The notes: generated by a model from the letters alone, not told the origin. DNA of 64,000 bases from Ganoderma boninense (GCA_002900995.3 CM035309.1:1742389-1806388); one strand, 5' to 3'; shown: positions 24,789 to 37,170, numbered from the stretch's first letter. Program-made: numbers and translations.

Positions 24789-26155
24789 CTAGGGGCAGAA
24801 GGTGATCGTGTAGTCGGCCGCCTTGCTAGCGTCGCACGTCCAGAGCGCAGTGCCGCTGGGCTCGTCGTACGCGAAGACGTAAGAGTCCTTGCATGCGTTC
24901 TCTGTCAAGAACGGGGGAACGGATATTTTTGAGCGGTTAGGAGCGGAGATGAAAGGGGAGGAGGGGGGGTGACGCACTGAAGTAGCTGTAGTACTGCACG
25001 CCCGACGACCGGCAGGTCTCCGGGTGGTTGTGCGTGCCGGTGCAGCAGTTCGGGTTGTTGGCTAGGACAGCATGCCGTGCCAGGCGGTGAAGGAAGGGAT
25101 GGGGGGAAGGGGGGGGGGGCGAAGAGCGGGGCGGAGGGAGGGAGGTGCGGTGGGATAAGTCGCGGGGTTAAATATTTCATAGGGAAACGGCCTGTCAGCC
25201 CCGCGTCGGAGAAAATGGCCGTGATACGCACTTTTGTCGCCGAGGCCGGCGACGCAGGCACTCCTGCAGCCCGCGACCTTTCCGGAGCGGTCCGTAGGGC
25301 CCTTGAGAGGCGCGGGGCCTGGGAAGGAAGATCAGGAATTATTAGAGGGTGATCATGATCGAACCACGCCAATACGCCAGACTACGTGCAGTTCGGGTTG
25401 AGGTTTGCCTTGCAGCTCGCCTCATGGCAGCCCTTGTTGTTCGTGATCGACATGGGGACGTTGAACCCATCCACGATAGAGACTAGCGGCCCAATGCATG
25501 CATGCGTCAGACGTGCGCCACCGTAGCCTCCGGTTCACACCCGGAGACCTATGCTCACCATCATAGAAGTCCGGCTGGCCGTTGGTACCCAGCGTGAACT
25601 CGGCGAGAGTAACTGGGGGAACACCCTGTAATTGCCCCCGGTTAGCCATCCGTTTTCCACATACATAGAATAACAGTGGCCCCAATGAGGTCCTGGGCAC
25701 GCACCGTGCCCGACTTCGGGTCGCACTTCAAGCCGCCGTTGCAGCCGCCGGTGAGGCATTGGTTCGGACCCGGAGCGCCGTTGCTGAAGTCACAGCCGGT
25801 ACGGCCCCAGATGCGGCCGGACTTCCAGTTGTTGGGGACGGAGAAGGAGACCTTTTGGTGCGGGCTCTGCTGCCAGCTGTTGGCGAGGGACCAATAAAAT
25901 GTCAGCGGCCTGTCATCGCCGTGGTTGAAAGGCGGGGCGTACCCGGTCGCTTGCGTGGGCTTAGAGGGACTCGATGGGTCGGTGAAAAGACCAGGCCTTG
26001 ATGTGTCCGAAGGAATATAAATTCATGGGTCCCCAGGACTGCGAGAAAACGCACCAGACGGTGTAGGCACAGTTGTTGACCACTGTAATCTGCCTGCTGG
26101 CGACCTTAGCGGTGAGGGCGACGAGGGCGATGGTAACGGTAGAAACAAAGTGCAT
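24789..26155 (-). CDS. Thaumatin-like protein, secreted
   Basis: Eight exons: 26155-26055, 25996-25943, 25876-25705, 25625-25559, 25482-25390, 25318-25232, 25061-24978, 24901-24789; 256 aa. A signal peptide (about 1-20) is followed by ITVVNNCAYTVW, GRIWGRTGCDF and TLAEFTLG. All 16 cysteines expected for eight disulfides of the GH152/thaumatin fold are present, and the acidic-cleft residues (Arg, Glu, Asp) are recognisable. In fungi these proteins act outside the cell, often with beta-1,3-glucan binding or hydrolysis during wall remodelling. Intron 5 (25389-25319) uses a GC donor (gcacgt); no GT donor gives the right phase. Intron 6 contains a long pyrimidine tract with a run of about ten C on the coding strand (near 25105-25120). 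Confidence 0.93.
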
Positions 26156-28063
26156 GTCGCCGGTTGCGTGTTACGACGTAGGGGCTTGAGCTGGTTATAG
26201 AACGGTTGCCGGTTGATCTAGAGCGAGGACTGCATGCCCTTTTATACCATGTCTTCCAGACATTTTCCCATAGCTCTCGATGCCACTCTCCTTTACTTCT
26301 GTCGCAATTAACAGCCGGCGTGGGTCGCACTGGTGGTGGCGAGCTGGAGTAGGCGCCGCCGCCATCCTGCGAAATGTAGGCAAGTGATGATTGTGTTTCA
26401 GGGTTTGGACCGCTGGCCCGGAGTGGTTTGGCAGGGCCGAACTGAGGTGAAGCTAGGGTGGACCAATACGCACCCGAGGAGAAGGAGACTAAAAGGGTGG
26501 ATCATCAAACCTTCAAGAAGGTCAGTAGGATACGACGGAGAACTTGGGGGAAAACAAGCCTAAACAGGGGATGGAGACTATGACCAATGGACCTGGTTGA
26601 GCCTCGAAAGTGGACTGTCGGCTTCTAAGCGACAAGTATTTCCATGAACCGAGCCCTTTTGTTAGTGTTGACCACTGCATCATTTGGGCCTTGAAGGAGG
26701 GTCGGATGGCCATGTGCTAGCATCCACCTGCTGCGGAGGGCCTTCGCCGTCAGTACCGTCATTTTGTGCTCGCTCGATAACGTCGACGCTCATATTGATC
26801 AAAACTTAGCTTTCTCAACATCGGCCTGTCGACCCCCTGCTGTGAACGTCAGAATTGTTTCCGAAGGAGCCACCGGAGCCCGGGACTCCCGGCTCGAAAC
26901 AGCGCTACATATGAGGTCAGTAATGAGATGGCAGCATTCGCCACCCGACAGCCTTGACACAAATCACGAATTCTTTGTTGGCTTCCCAGTTCGAAGAGAA
27001 ATGTACCTGCCAGTGTGAACGTGCCACTCCTAGTTGTTAGTACCAGTGACATGCGACAACCGTACCGCAGTACATTGATATTGTTGGGAACCTCCAACTT
27101 GAGGCCTATCTGCGCGCGTTCTGCACTAGAATTGGTGGGTGCGACTCGTCAGAGAGAGCTCCGTGCTCCAACTGCACCATCGCCACAGTTGTCTTGGCAA
27201 TATTTGCGTTTCAAGATCTTCTTAGTTTACGTTTCTGACGATATGGATCCTTGTGTGCGCAGGGTGGCAGAATGACAGGCTACAGTTGTGGGATAAAAAG
27301 CAGTGTTTCCTCCGTTGTATTGGAGTGTCTGGTGGAGAGGGTAGTGTCGTCCAACTTGAGCTTGCTGGCGCCTGGAGGCAACTCTGGATACATAAAACAA
27401 GGTTTAGGTTACTGGCGTCTCCCACTTCCAGAATAGGCGCCAATCGGCTCAAAATAGAGCGCCAACAGGCGCCAACGAGACAGTCGTGGAGCGCCCGCTG
27501 CTTAGACGAAGATCCAGACGACCTGCGATGACCCCGAGGCCCTTGGATGGCCCTTGCCTTCGCCTTCCGTCGAACCTCCTGCACCGACGCTGTCTCCAAA
27601 AGTATCGAATTGTCGCCCAGGGCTCATGAGGCTATCGCCGTCGCCAGGAATTCTGCCCGTCTTCTGACTTTCCGGGCCGAATGCTCCGAGCGGCCGTCCA
27701 TTGTGTCTGTATTAATGTTTCCACAGGGTTCCGTCCCTTATGGCATTCGGCCGACGGCGGCTGGTTCGCGTCTCACCGAAAAAGGAGTAGCAAGCGTCGC
27801 TGTCTCGGTAGCAAGCCCCCTTCAGGCATGTGGAGAAGAGATCAACGGAAGACATTTTCTGTTCGAAGAGTCATGCAGCGATTCTGTTAGGTAATCTTGC
27901 CTGTTCCCTGACTCATCCCGCCTCGTCCTCTTCAAAGCTTCATCCACCAACTCCGCCACTACTTATACTCTCCCTCCTCCCCTCCAATGTTCTCCTTCGT
28001 CTTATCTGACCCCCAAAATCCCCCTTCTTTTCCTCTCTTCCTCCCCTGTCCTTCGGGCCCTTC
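26156..28063. other. Large intergenic / bidirectional promoter region
   Basis: 1.9 kb separating the divergent thaumatin-like gene and MFS transporter 2. Three copies of gcgccaa lie at 27437-27443, 27459-27465 and 27469-27475. An open frame at 27547-27894 (+) has no recognisable motif. No RNA gene seen. Confidence 0.5.
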
Positions 28064-30398
28064 ATGACCGGACGCCATCTTGAGGACGATGAGGAGACCC
28101 CGCTCTTGCGCTCAGAGAGCTCCAGACGCCAAAGGACGTCTATCCCTTGGGGCCAGTTTTCCATTCTCCTCATCTGCCAGCTCGCAGAGCCCCTCACGAG
28201 CCAGGTCATCAATCCTTTCGCCCCAGAGGTAGATGTCCCCTCTATCCTCGTTCTCGCTACACATCCACTCACTCCTCCACAACCTAGCTCATCCGAAGCA
28301 TCGGTATAACGCACGGAGACGAGACTAAAGTTGGATACTATGTTGGCGTCATGGTACGTCTGCACTCCCTCCTCGTTGTTCAAGAGCCTGCTACAACGAT
28401 GTGGGAATACATAACTGCATCTATGGGAAGGTCCCCGCCCATGGCGGAGAAATCTTACGCTTCTTATCCGCAACCAGTCACCGGGGGCCAGAGAGCCGCC
28501 TGTTACGTCTCAAGATCGCCCCATTCATCATTGCCGATCCTTCTTTTCACTTCATGTACTCACGCCGTCTTCCAGCAATCCATCTTCTACGCTACGCAGG
28601 CTCTCACCGTCATGCACTGGAGCAGGATCTCCGACCATGTTGGGCGCAAGCCTGTATTCATGACCGGCCTTATGGGCTTGTCACTGTCCATGTATTGCTT
28701 TGGTCTCTCCCGAACGTTTTGGGGTGCTGTTATTAGGTACCTGCTCTTCTTGGCTACCGTTCGGTGTTTTGTGCTAATTGTTTTTGCCTATCGTCAGTCG
28801 AAGCCTGAATGGCGCCTTGAATGGCAACATTGGCGTGATGAAGAGCATGCTCGCCGAGATCACAGACTCTACGAACATCGCCCAGGCATATGCTTTCATG
28901 CCCATTGCATGGTCCACAGGTGCCACTATTGGGTGAGGGACACCGTCATAGTTCGTGTAATGCGTCTTGATCTGACCGACTGTCGCTGTCTAGTCCTGCA
29001 ATCGGCGGTTCTCTATCACACCCGGCGGAGCGCCATCCTGACATCTTTGGACAAAACGAGTTCTTGAAGAAGTATCCTTATTTCCTTGCATGTTCTATCC
29101 CCGCAACCTTCTCGATGATCGCTTGTTTCACCACTCTATTCTTCCTCAAAGAGGCAAGCCGATCCCATGGTCACATTTCATCGTTCCCTCCTAACGGTCT
29201 TCCCATCCCTTTTAGACTGTGCGAAACCCCGTCTCCCTGCGCAAGCTCCTCCGCCTTGCGCCCAAGGAGGCCGCTGTTGAATCGGAAGCGTCGACCGTGA
29301 TTAATGCGCCCCTCGCCGACGACAAGTCCGGTCCGGTTCCCTTCAAGAAGCTTATTGTGCCTCGCGTACTCATCCCCGCCGCGAACTACGCCTTCCTCGC
29401 CATCGTTGACATCACCCTGCGCGCCATCCAGCCCGTCTTCTACGCAACGCCGATCGCCTTGGGCGGACTCGGGCTGAATCCACAGGAGATTGGCTGGATT
29501 CTGTCGGTGTACGGGGTCATCAACGGCATCGTGCAACTGTCCCTGTTCAGGCGCGCGAACGAACGGTTTGGCTCCAAGCGCGTGTACTTGGCGGGCATCG
29601 TGATCGTATTGCCGGTGTTTGCGCTGTTCCCAGTCATCAATGAGATCGCGCGGGTCGAGGGCATGATCCCCATGGTGTGGGGCCTTGTCATGGGTCAAGC
29701 ATTGCTGAGCATCATCCTCAACTTCTCGTACGGTCAGTACATCTGCTAACCCCGTAATCGCTCTTCTTGTTCCAAGTCTCACGCAAGTATGTGCAGGTTC
29801 TGTCTTCATCTTCATCACTGCGTCGGCGCCAAACAGGGCCTCGCTTGGGTCGGTCAACGGGATGGCGCAGCTGCTCGTCTCGATCATGCGCGCCGTCGGG
29901 CCAGCGACCGCCAACTCGCTCTTCTCGCTCTCGATCGACGACGAGCACCACTACATGGGCGGGTATTTCGTGTATTATGCCCTGTCAGCGATCGTGCTCG
30001 TTGCGTTCTGGGTAGGCACGTTACTCCCTGATGATCCGAGCTTCGAGTTGGAGGACAACGTGAAGAGTCTGCCCTCGTCGTCGTCATCGTCCTTCTTCGG
30101 AATCGGGCCCCTCCTCATCTTCGTCGTCAACGTTCTCATTACGCCGGTGATACCCGGGGCGATTTGCATATCTGTCACGTCTTTCATCTTCGCTTGCATT
30201 GATATCCCACATATCCCCAGTCCACGATCATTCACGCACGCAGTCCATGATCCTACACGCCGCCTCAGTGAACACCGTATACTTCGTGTTCCACTATCAC
30301 TCCAGATATCTCTCTCTGGCCCGCATATCTCCAAGCTCCGTGTCCTCCCTGTTGTCCCAATACTCAAAATCAGACTGTCTGCGTTACATCGAAGCTGA
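28064..30398 (+). CDS. MFS transporter 2, DHA1 type, paralogue of transporter 1; C-terminal frame shifted
   Basis: Seven exons: 28064-28228, 28288-28353, 28576-28736, 28798-28932, 28994-29153, 29216-29732, 29797-30398. Exons 2-5 have exactly the same lengths as in transporter 1 (66, 161, 135, 160 nt), and the protein keeps SRISDHVGRKP and WGQFSILLICQLAEPLTSQ. Intron 5 (29154-29215) again has a GC donor. As read, the last exon runs to 30398 and adds an unrelated tail of about 85 residues. One base earlier in frame, from a C4 run near 30107-30110, it would read a serine run ending in RR-stop at 30150, matching the tail of transporter 1. A one-base insertion is therefore likely. Predicted 12-span exporter; substrate unknown. 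Confidence 0.9.
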
Positions 30399-30990
30399 AT
30401 TTTCTTCATGATTTTCTGTTGTCGTAGGATTAGACGGCATTATCGGCCGTATATCGTGCACATGTTTGTGATGCAATAGCACACTGACATCTAAACGAAC
30501 GTCAACGACGTCGAACATGGTCACTTGCGTTTTGGGAAGTACGAGTATCTTCATGTTCGATACTCGGACCTGAATAAGTGTAGCCATTTCGATCAGTCAT
30601 GGTTAGGAGTCAGGACAATGGGAGGAAGTCCATGGAGGCACCAACTGAATAGTCCAACAGATCATTTCCAAACACACACAAGCTGGGTCATACAGCCAGT
30701 ACTATTTATGTCGATGACTGGGAATAAGTTCGAATACATTCAGGTTAACTTTGAGTGTTGATACATAAATGAGCGAAATGCAAAAAGAGAGCATATAGTA
30801 AATAGATTAGCAACTGTCCGGCGTTGAGCTACGATATCAATGTTTCGATGAAAATCCGTGGAGGAGAGCATGTCATGCAGTTATGTCAGCCGAGGCTGTC
30901 CATGTTCTAGGTGCAGGTAAGAGTTGTGTGGATGCGAAAAGCAAGCATGGATGAAAAGGCGAAAGGGAAAGAGAACAAGAACGTTCGTGC
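30399..30990. other. Intergenic between convergent MFS transporter 2 and metacaspase
   Basis: 592 bp, AT-richer than the genes; nothing recognised. Confidence 0.55.
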
Positions 30991-33206
30991 TTATAGGTTC
31001 ATAGGCTGCTCAAGGTCCTAGGAAGTGAACAATCAGCGGGCAAGGCATGAAGGACAACAACAACAAAGCATACCAGTCGACACTGGCCACCAAGCTGGGG
31101 AGCCGGAACATCACCGTAGTCGTAGAGGTCCAACGGGTGCAACTCATCTGGCAGTCGTGCGTCTGCGTGTATCACTTCGCTTTCTGAACCCGCGAGGGTG
31201 CTGCTCTCCTCCGACTCAGGGTGCTTGCGCTTCCAGCTCTCTTTGCGCTTCTTGCTCCATTGATGGGTCTTCTGCGCATGCTCGTACATCTTGTCGCTAT
31301 GCGGGATACTTAAACGCCTGCCCCAAGTAGGTGCATGGAGGGACACTTACGTCAGCTCTCGAATGAAGCCACTAATCGGCAGGTTCGGTTCCCGACCTAG
31401 GCAAGCCATGGTACAGGTCAGATCCTCTCCTCGGAAATTCGATGAGGTTGTACGCACGAAGGATAGCGATGAGCCACTGTGTGAACGAGCCTTTCTTCGA
31501 CTCCCATGTCCGCTGAGCGTCTTGACAGGAGGAGATAGATAGCTACCAAAAGTGTCAGCTCCCCGAGCACGAACAAGATTCGTACACAGTACAACTTACC
31601 ACCGAGGCACTGCGCAGGGGTTATCCTCATGCTCGCAAAATCCGTCGCACGCCTTCAGCGAGACCGGTGAAGCGCAGCGTTCGCCGTCCAGGATGCCAGA
31701 ACCCTCGACGAGCGTGTCGATGCGCGGCCCTAGCACCTCACTCTCCCGGACGCGCGCGAGGCTTGGTGGGCGTCCAAGCTGGATGGATGTGCGCCTGCTC
31801 TGCACGGAGAACTGACGTCGCCTACCGTCGTCCGTGTTGCTGACGCCAACGGAGGTATCCATCACCTCCACCTCTGTTTTGCTCACCCGCCGGCGTTGGT
31901 AAATCCGGACGCTGCATGATGATCCCTCTATCGACGCAGAATGAGCGCTTGTTCTGAAGGCGAAAGAAGGGCAAGGTAAGGAAGACTAGCGGAACCTACC
32001 TCGGCTGAGCGGGGAAGAGGGACTAGCGGTGTTATCTGGATGGGCGTGCTTCTTCGTAATGACCTTAGCGCCAGCCTGGCTCATCCCTGAATAGACGCAT
32101 CGTCAGCTTTTCTGTCCTTCACGTGTGGGATATGGTACACACGCTGCCCGTCCTTCCTATGGACGCCCTGCCACAGGGTTTTGTACCTGCGGTAACCCTG
32201 GGTGGTCCGCGGGATTGTAGATATTGTTGCACAGGTAATGGTCGAGGTCGAGCAGCGTGCCCGAATGGCACGAGTCGAAGATCGCGGTGAGGTGCGCGCC
32301 GATGTGCAGGCCCAGGGGTTCCACGAGTATCCTGCGAAGCGTGTTGTCGATGATCATACGGCTCTCCATCTCCCGCCGAAAAGGCACACGCCCTGTCTCG
32401 TCCTGCGTAAGGTTCAGACGGATCTCGTGGTGATCGACGGGAACGATGACTGCATCGAGACACACGGCAGATAGTCAGGCTTCTAAAATCTTTCCAGATA
32501 CCTTGGGAGAAGACAACTTACACTCGTCGAACCCGTCCTCTTCCTCCTCCTTGTTGGGATCCTCCTCATCTACTGGCACTTGACCGGAATGCCCTGAATC
32601 TATAGCGACTGACATTAGCCGACATACTTTATACGACGATGGAGGGGTCAGCCTGATCGAAGGGCCGGGGAGGGGGGTTACGATTGAAGGGAAGGACACG
32701 GAAGACCGCAGGTCATGGAAAAAGCTGCAAACGTACAGAAGAAGACGAATCGACTTCCACTCTGTCCCTCTTTGACTAGTCTCCGGATCTGCTCTAGCTT
32801 TGAAATGTACGTCTCGTCTTCAATACAGAGGAATACAGAGGAATACCTGGGGCAGCATGCGAAAAGCACTCACGATATTGGCTCGCGTTGGCTGGAGATC
32901 GACCGGGACGCTTTCGTGGTCGAGCATCATGACGATGTTCTCCGGCAGGTATTCATACTTGCCTTTGCAGCAGTGTTTAGCGACAAGCCTGATTTGCAAA
33001 GGACTGGGCTACGCACTGATGAGAAGGGCCCGAAAATCCTTCGTGTCCTGCTGTGCTCGACGCAGAGGGCAATACTCTGACTCCGGATCGGCATGAGTGT
33101 AGTTGATTCCGACAAGGAGGGCACGCTTGAGCGGTACGGGCGTAGGGGAGCTGCCGCTCTGGGTCGTCGAGCGACGGCGGTAGAAGGGCGGACCAATCTT
33201 GACCAT
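30991..33206 (-). CDS. Metacaspase (type I-like, C14B)
   Basis: Eleven exons: 33206-33017, 32962-32874, 32797-32737, 32599-32522, 32449-32143, 32086-31996, 31953-31611, 31542-31397, 31371-31351, 31296-31074, 31017-30991; about 524 aa. KRALLVGINYTHAD opens the p20 domain; catalytic His is in YSGHSGQVPVDEEDP and catalytic Cys in AIFDSCHSGTLLDLDHY. SSCQDAQRTWE and a C-terminal PQLGG..LDLEQPMNL correspond to the p10 region. Metacaspases cleave after Arg or Lys and act in proteostasis and cell death. A long linker with Ser/Arg stretches and a small Cys cluster sits between p20 and p10. Exon 5 is one base too long: the frame slips near 32196-32210 before GYRRYKTLW. Donors of exons 6 and 7 are uncertain; a better gtaagt at 31599 would break frame. 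Exon 9 is only 21 nt. Confidence 0.85.
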
Positions 33207-34674
33207 CTCGTGTGACTGAGGGCGAGTCTAGGAGTGCATGGTCAAGAAGATGGGGACACGTTAAATACCTTCGTCGAACAACTATACTGACGAGGACGGA
33301 GCGACGGTGACGCGCAACCGACTGAGACAGTGCTGGGGATTATTCGCCGGTGTGATATCACCTGAGTCTCCGGGTCTGAAATAAATAACGGACAGGAGAT
33401 GAGCGTCCCAGGAGGACTTCTGGGGCGGGAACAGGGTATAAAACGATGCGACCGACAGCTCCTGGAAGAGAGTGGGAGAGGAAGGAGGGACGAGCGGGCG
33501 TGAATGTGAGAGCCATGGTCATGGTCATCAATCAATCTCCTCCAACGCGCTAGCCAGTCCGTGTTCCAGTTCCAGTGAGAAATCAAATACTAAAACGCCT
33601 CCGGCACAGCTTTCCCGCCAACTGCGACATTGTCAGGGTCGTCTTGCGGTCGTTCTACCCACGCTTCCTGCCAGTGAGTCAGGAGTAACTACTACTCGTA
33701 TGAAAAAATGCATCGCACCAACTGAACCCCAGCACTCATGAGGAAAAGTTATTGCCTTTTGAAACGAAGCCGTCCACCTCAGTTCCAAGCCTTATAAGAC
33801 GCAGCCGAGTACTTGAGTAGCCGATGAGGCTGCGTCCCAAGTCCGCCGACCTCGGAATCCTACTCACAGCGCCGTCGGACGAAAGAAAGCCATGGAAGCT
33901 GTGGAAGCTGCCCTCATGGTCTTCCGGGCTGTTTACGGCGTTTTGAGCAACAGAAGACGGAGATGACTTTTCGCCGGCGCCGAGGACTGCCCCTCGGCAG
34001 CGGAAGTCGACTAGCTTTAGCGGGAGGCCTTGGACGGCCAAAAGGCCACCAAGTTCAACTTTTCATCACTCGAAACCGCCCAAACACCGGTATACTTAAG
34101 GATCTCGGCATACCTTCGCCTTCCGGTGGCATGTAACCTGACAGACTCCAGCAACAGCCGAGTGGATCTCCAACACAGCCTTGTCCAGCAACGACATGCA
34201 TCGTGTGCACGAAGCGGGATGCTGTCCACGGACAGGAGAATGCACAAAACGATAATCATATAAGAGTACAAGCGCGATGGATGGGGCGGTATGTCTGTAT
34301 GATCAGAATGGAATGCCTAACGTCTACAGTAGTGCGTGCGGTCGGAGCCTGTAAGAGTCGGGATGCGGTATATGACGTATGCATGTAAGTTGTACTTGTG
34401 CCGAGAGAGAAACAAGTCAGGTCAGCAATGGAAGCTTGCACGGACCGAGAACAGAACATGAGTGAGCAATTCTTGAGAGTACATTGTTGTCGTATGGATA
34501 GAAAGTATGTGGCAAATTACCAATTCGATGGGGAGGTTGAAAGGGAGGTGTCGTAACGTGGCACGTAACATGCGTAACGAGACAAGGCGATGCGGGGACT
34601 GGTCCTTCAATTAGCATTCCAAAAGCAGTGTCCCGGAATACCCACTGGTTGTAGTAGTGATGGTGGCGCGGCGT
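33207..34674. other. Intergenic, metacaspase promoter side
   Basis: 1.47 kb between the metacaspase start and the SPT2 gene end. No coding or RNA feature recognised on either strand. Confidence 0.55.
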
Positions 34675-36113
34675 TCAGTAGTTGCCACGTTTCTCCTTCT
34701 CCTTCCTCTTGCGACGCTTTTCCTCCTCGTGGCGTTTCTCCTCTTGCATGGCGAGCTCGTCTTCCTTCTTAGCGATCCGGGAACTGCAACAGGTTCCACA
34801 GTGTGAACGCAGTATTCGACGAGTTGGAAGGGAAGCAAGACTGACCTCCGCAATTCTTCCCGTTCAACATCAAATGCATCCGCCTCCATGTCCTCGTCGT
34901 CGCTAAATATGTCGCGATCAACGTACGAAGAGCGGTCCTTCCCGAACATCTTCCAGATTTGGCTGCTGATATCGTCGTCTTCATGTCTAGATCCGCCAGG
35001 AGCAGGACGTCGCTTCGCAGGAGGCGGAGACTCGCTGAGGGAGGGCGAACGACGTTTCTTCGGGATCGAGCGGTTTGCAGCCGAGGTCTTGGGCATAGTA
35101 GGAGTGCGAGAGCCACTTGCTGCAAGTTTGGCGCTTGCTGCTTTGGAAACGGGAGGCTTTGAGACACTGCCAGTCTTCGCCGACACTATGAAACCTGTCT
35201 TAGAAGCGGGAGTGCTCTTCGGGAAGGATTTCGACGGTCCTGAAGAGACGGGGCGAGGTGACGCCGAGCCGCTCCCAGCGACGACTGGCGTGTTGGCACG
35301 AGAGGTCGAGATCGACGTGGCAGGCACTGGTGCTTTCTTCGGAGGGTCTTTCTTCGCCTTCCCGAACCAGTCGTTGAACTCCTTGGCCGATTCGCCGTCG
35401 AGCACCTTGCCTTGCCGCATCTTTGCGCGGTCGGTCAGGATCTCATCGATGGTCCTGGTGTCCCGTTTGTTCGTGTTCAGCTTGATCAGCATCGCCGGCT
35501 CCGACTTGAGACGGTCTCGAGTCGACTGCGTCTTGGCCGGCGAGCCTTGCGATGACCCCGCTGAGTTCGTCGTGACGCTGTCGACAGCGCCCCCAGGCAG
35601 CCGTCTGCCTGGTTTCCTATACGCACTCCCGCCCATAGCCCGCTTGCCCGAGCCTTTGCCCATGCCGAGCTCCCTCTCCAGCGCCCGCTGCCGCTTCTCC
35701 TCGCGCGTGAGAACGTTCGACGAACCTGGCTCGTCGTCGTCGGAGCCAGACGAGGGTCTCCTCTTGCCCGCCCCCGCCCCCGAGACGGGGTACCCGTGCC
35801 TGTCCCTAGCCTTCTTCGGCCGGCCATAGAGCAGCGCATCGCGCTCCTGCTCCTGCCGCCGCTGCATCTCGCGCTCCTTCGCCTGCCGCTCCCGCTCGAG
35901 GCGCTCGGCACGCTCCTGCTCCCGCTTCTGCTCCTCGAGGCGCTTTAGGCGGAGCTTTGCCTCGAGCTCGCGGTCCTTCTTCTCCTTCTCCTCGATCTCC
36001 TTGCGTTTCTGGGCCTCCCGCCGCTGCCGCTCTGCAAGCTGGGACTGGACGGCCTCCTCCGTCCGCCGAGTGTGAGTGGCGCTGAGGGCCATGAGAGTCT
36101 GCCAGCTGGTCAT
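34675..36113 (-). CDS. spt2: SPT2-family chromatin protein
   Basis: Two exons, 36113-34846 and 34783-34675, 458 aa, one GT-AG intron. The N-terminal third is a long charged coiled coil (LAERQRREAQKRKEIEEKEK and following, about 25-110). The middle is Ser/Pro/Lys-rich and disordered. The C-terminal SPT2 domain is clear: SSQIWKMFGKDRSSYVDRDI, acidic FSDDEDMEADAFDVE, then a basic helix rich in Glu, Lys and Arg ending RGNY. SPT2 is a histone H3/H4 chaperone that binds DNA and suppresses cryptic transcription in the nucleus. The intron falls inside the conserved domain, and the spliced product restores a typical SPT2 end; without splicing the frame continues into an unrelated tail. A large antisense open frame at 34888-35829 is only a shadow of this gene. 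Confidence 0.94.
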
Positions 36114-37170
36114 GGCGGGCAGCTTGCAAGCTGAGTCGCTGAGACAGCCAAAGGGGGTCGTGAGCTCGCAGAGGGGGCTGCAGGTGGAGGTGAGAGGTGA
36201 GAGGTCTAGGGCACGCACACAGCCTGAGGTGGAGGAAAGAAGCAAGATGGATGGATGTGGACGGATGCCTGCCTAAGACCAGCGTCTCGGGCTGCCGTCC
36301 TTGCACGAGGCCTGTTTGCCTCTGTTTGGGCACTGCCCCCACCAGCAAAAAGGTACTTATTTGGCGGAGTCATGCCTCTTTGTGCGACAAGGTCGCCATG
36401 CATTGAACCGCTCCTTGTACCCTGATCTGAGCACACAGCCCTTGATTATATCATGAGCCCCCCTTGCATGGAGACAACACGACTGAGATTTCGTGATCCA
36501 ATACTTATTCCCAAGGCGTGACTTCCCGACATACTCTATGTAGATCACACGACCCCATGTGAGAGGGTGTAAACGCCGTGAATACATATACCTGCTTATG
36601 TGTCTGCCTCGGTCCGCGTGTACTATGCAAGGATATTTGTATGACGTTGAGCTGCAATATGTAACGAGAACCACCATGAAAGGGCACGATGATCTTCATG
36701 ACGACATCATCGCCACTGCTGCCAGTGGGCTCACCCACGGTAGGGGATTCAACCCAGCTAGGCACAACCAGTCTCGTCGCCAAAATCCCGGAATGCCCAC
36801 GAGGGATAGTAAGGCATAAGGAATACGTTGGTTGGGTCCGACTCGACTCCGATAATAGTAGGCGTATACTACATGAACGATGACAGCTCGCGATAGCAAG
36901 ACATTGTGACGAAGCGCGACGGAGAAACAGACGAAGTGCGAGGAGAATAATATGACGATGGCGGACGTGCGGATGGGATGGCTCAGTATTTGCGTTGCGT
37001 CGATTCATTGTGGTAGCGGTGCGGTATGGCGGATTAGGCGAGGCTAGGTAGGCAAAGCCCGATGGGAAGTCGTACAGTATGAATGACCGATATATCGCGT
37101 ACCGTGCAGTCCGGATTGATGGGAGCGAGATACTCCGATACAGACAGGTACACCGGCTCCGTGCACGCGA
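36114..37170. other. Intergenic, SPT2 promoter side
   Basis: 1.06 kb; nothing recognised beyond presumed promoter and 3' flank. Confidence 0.55.

Noticed and set aside
34888..35829. 313-codon open frame on the plus strand
   Set aside because: Exact antisense of the SPT2 coding exon; composition is the complement of the Lys/Glu- and Ser-rich gene, with no independent motif.
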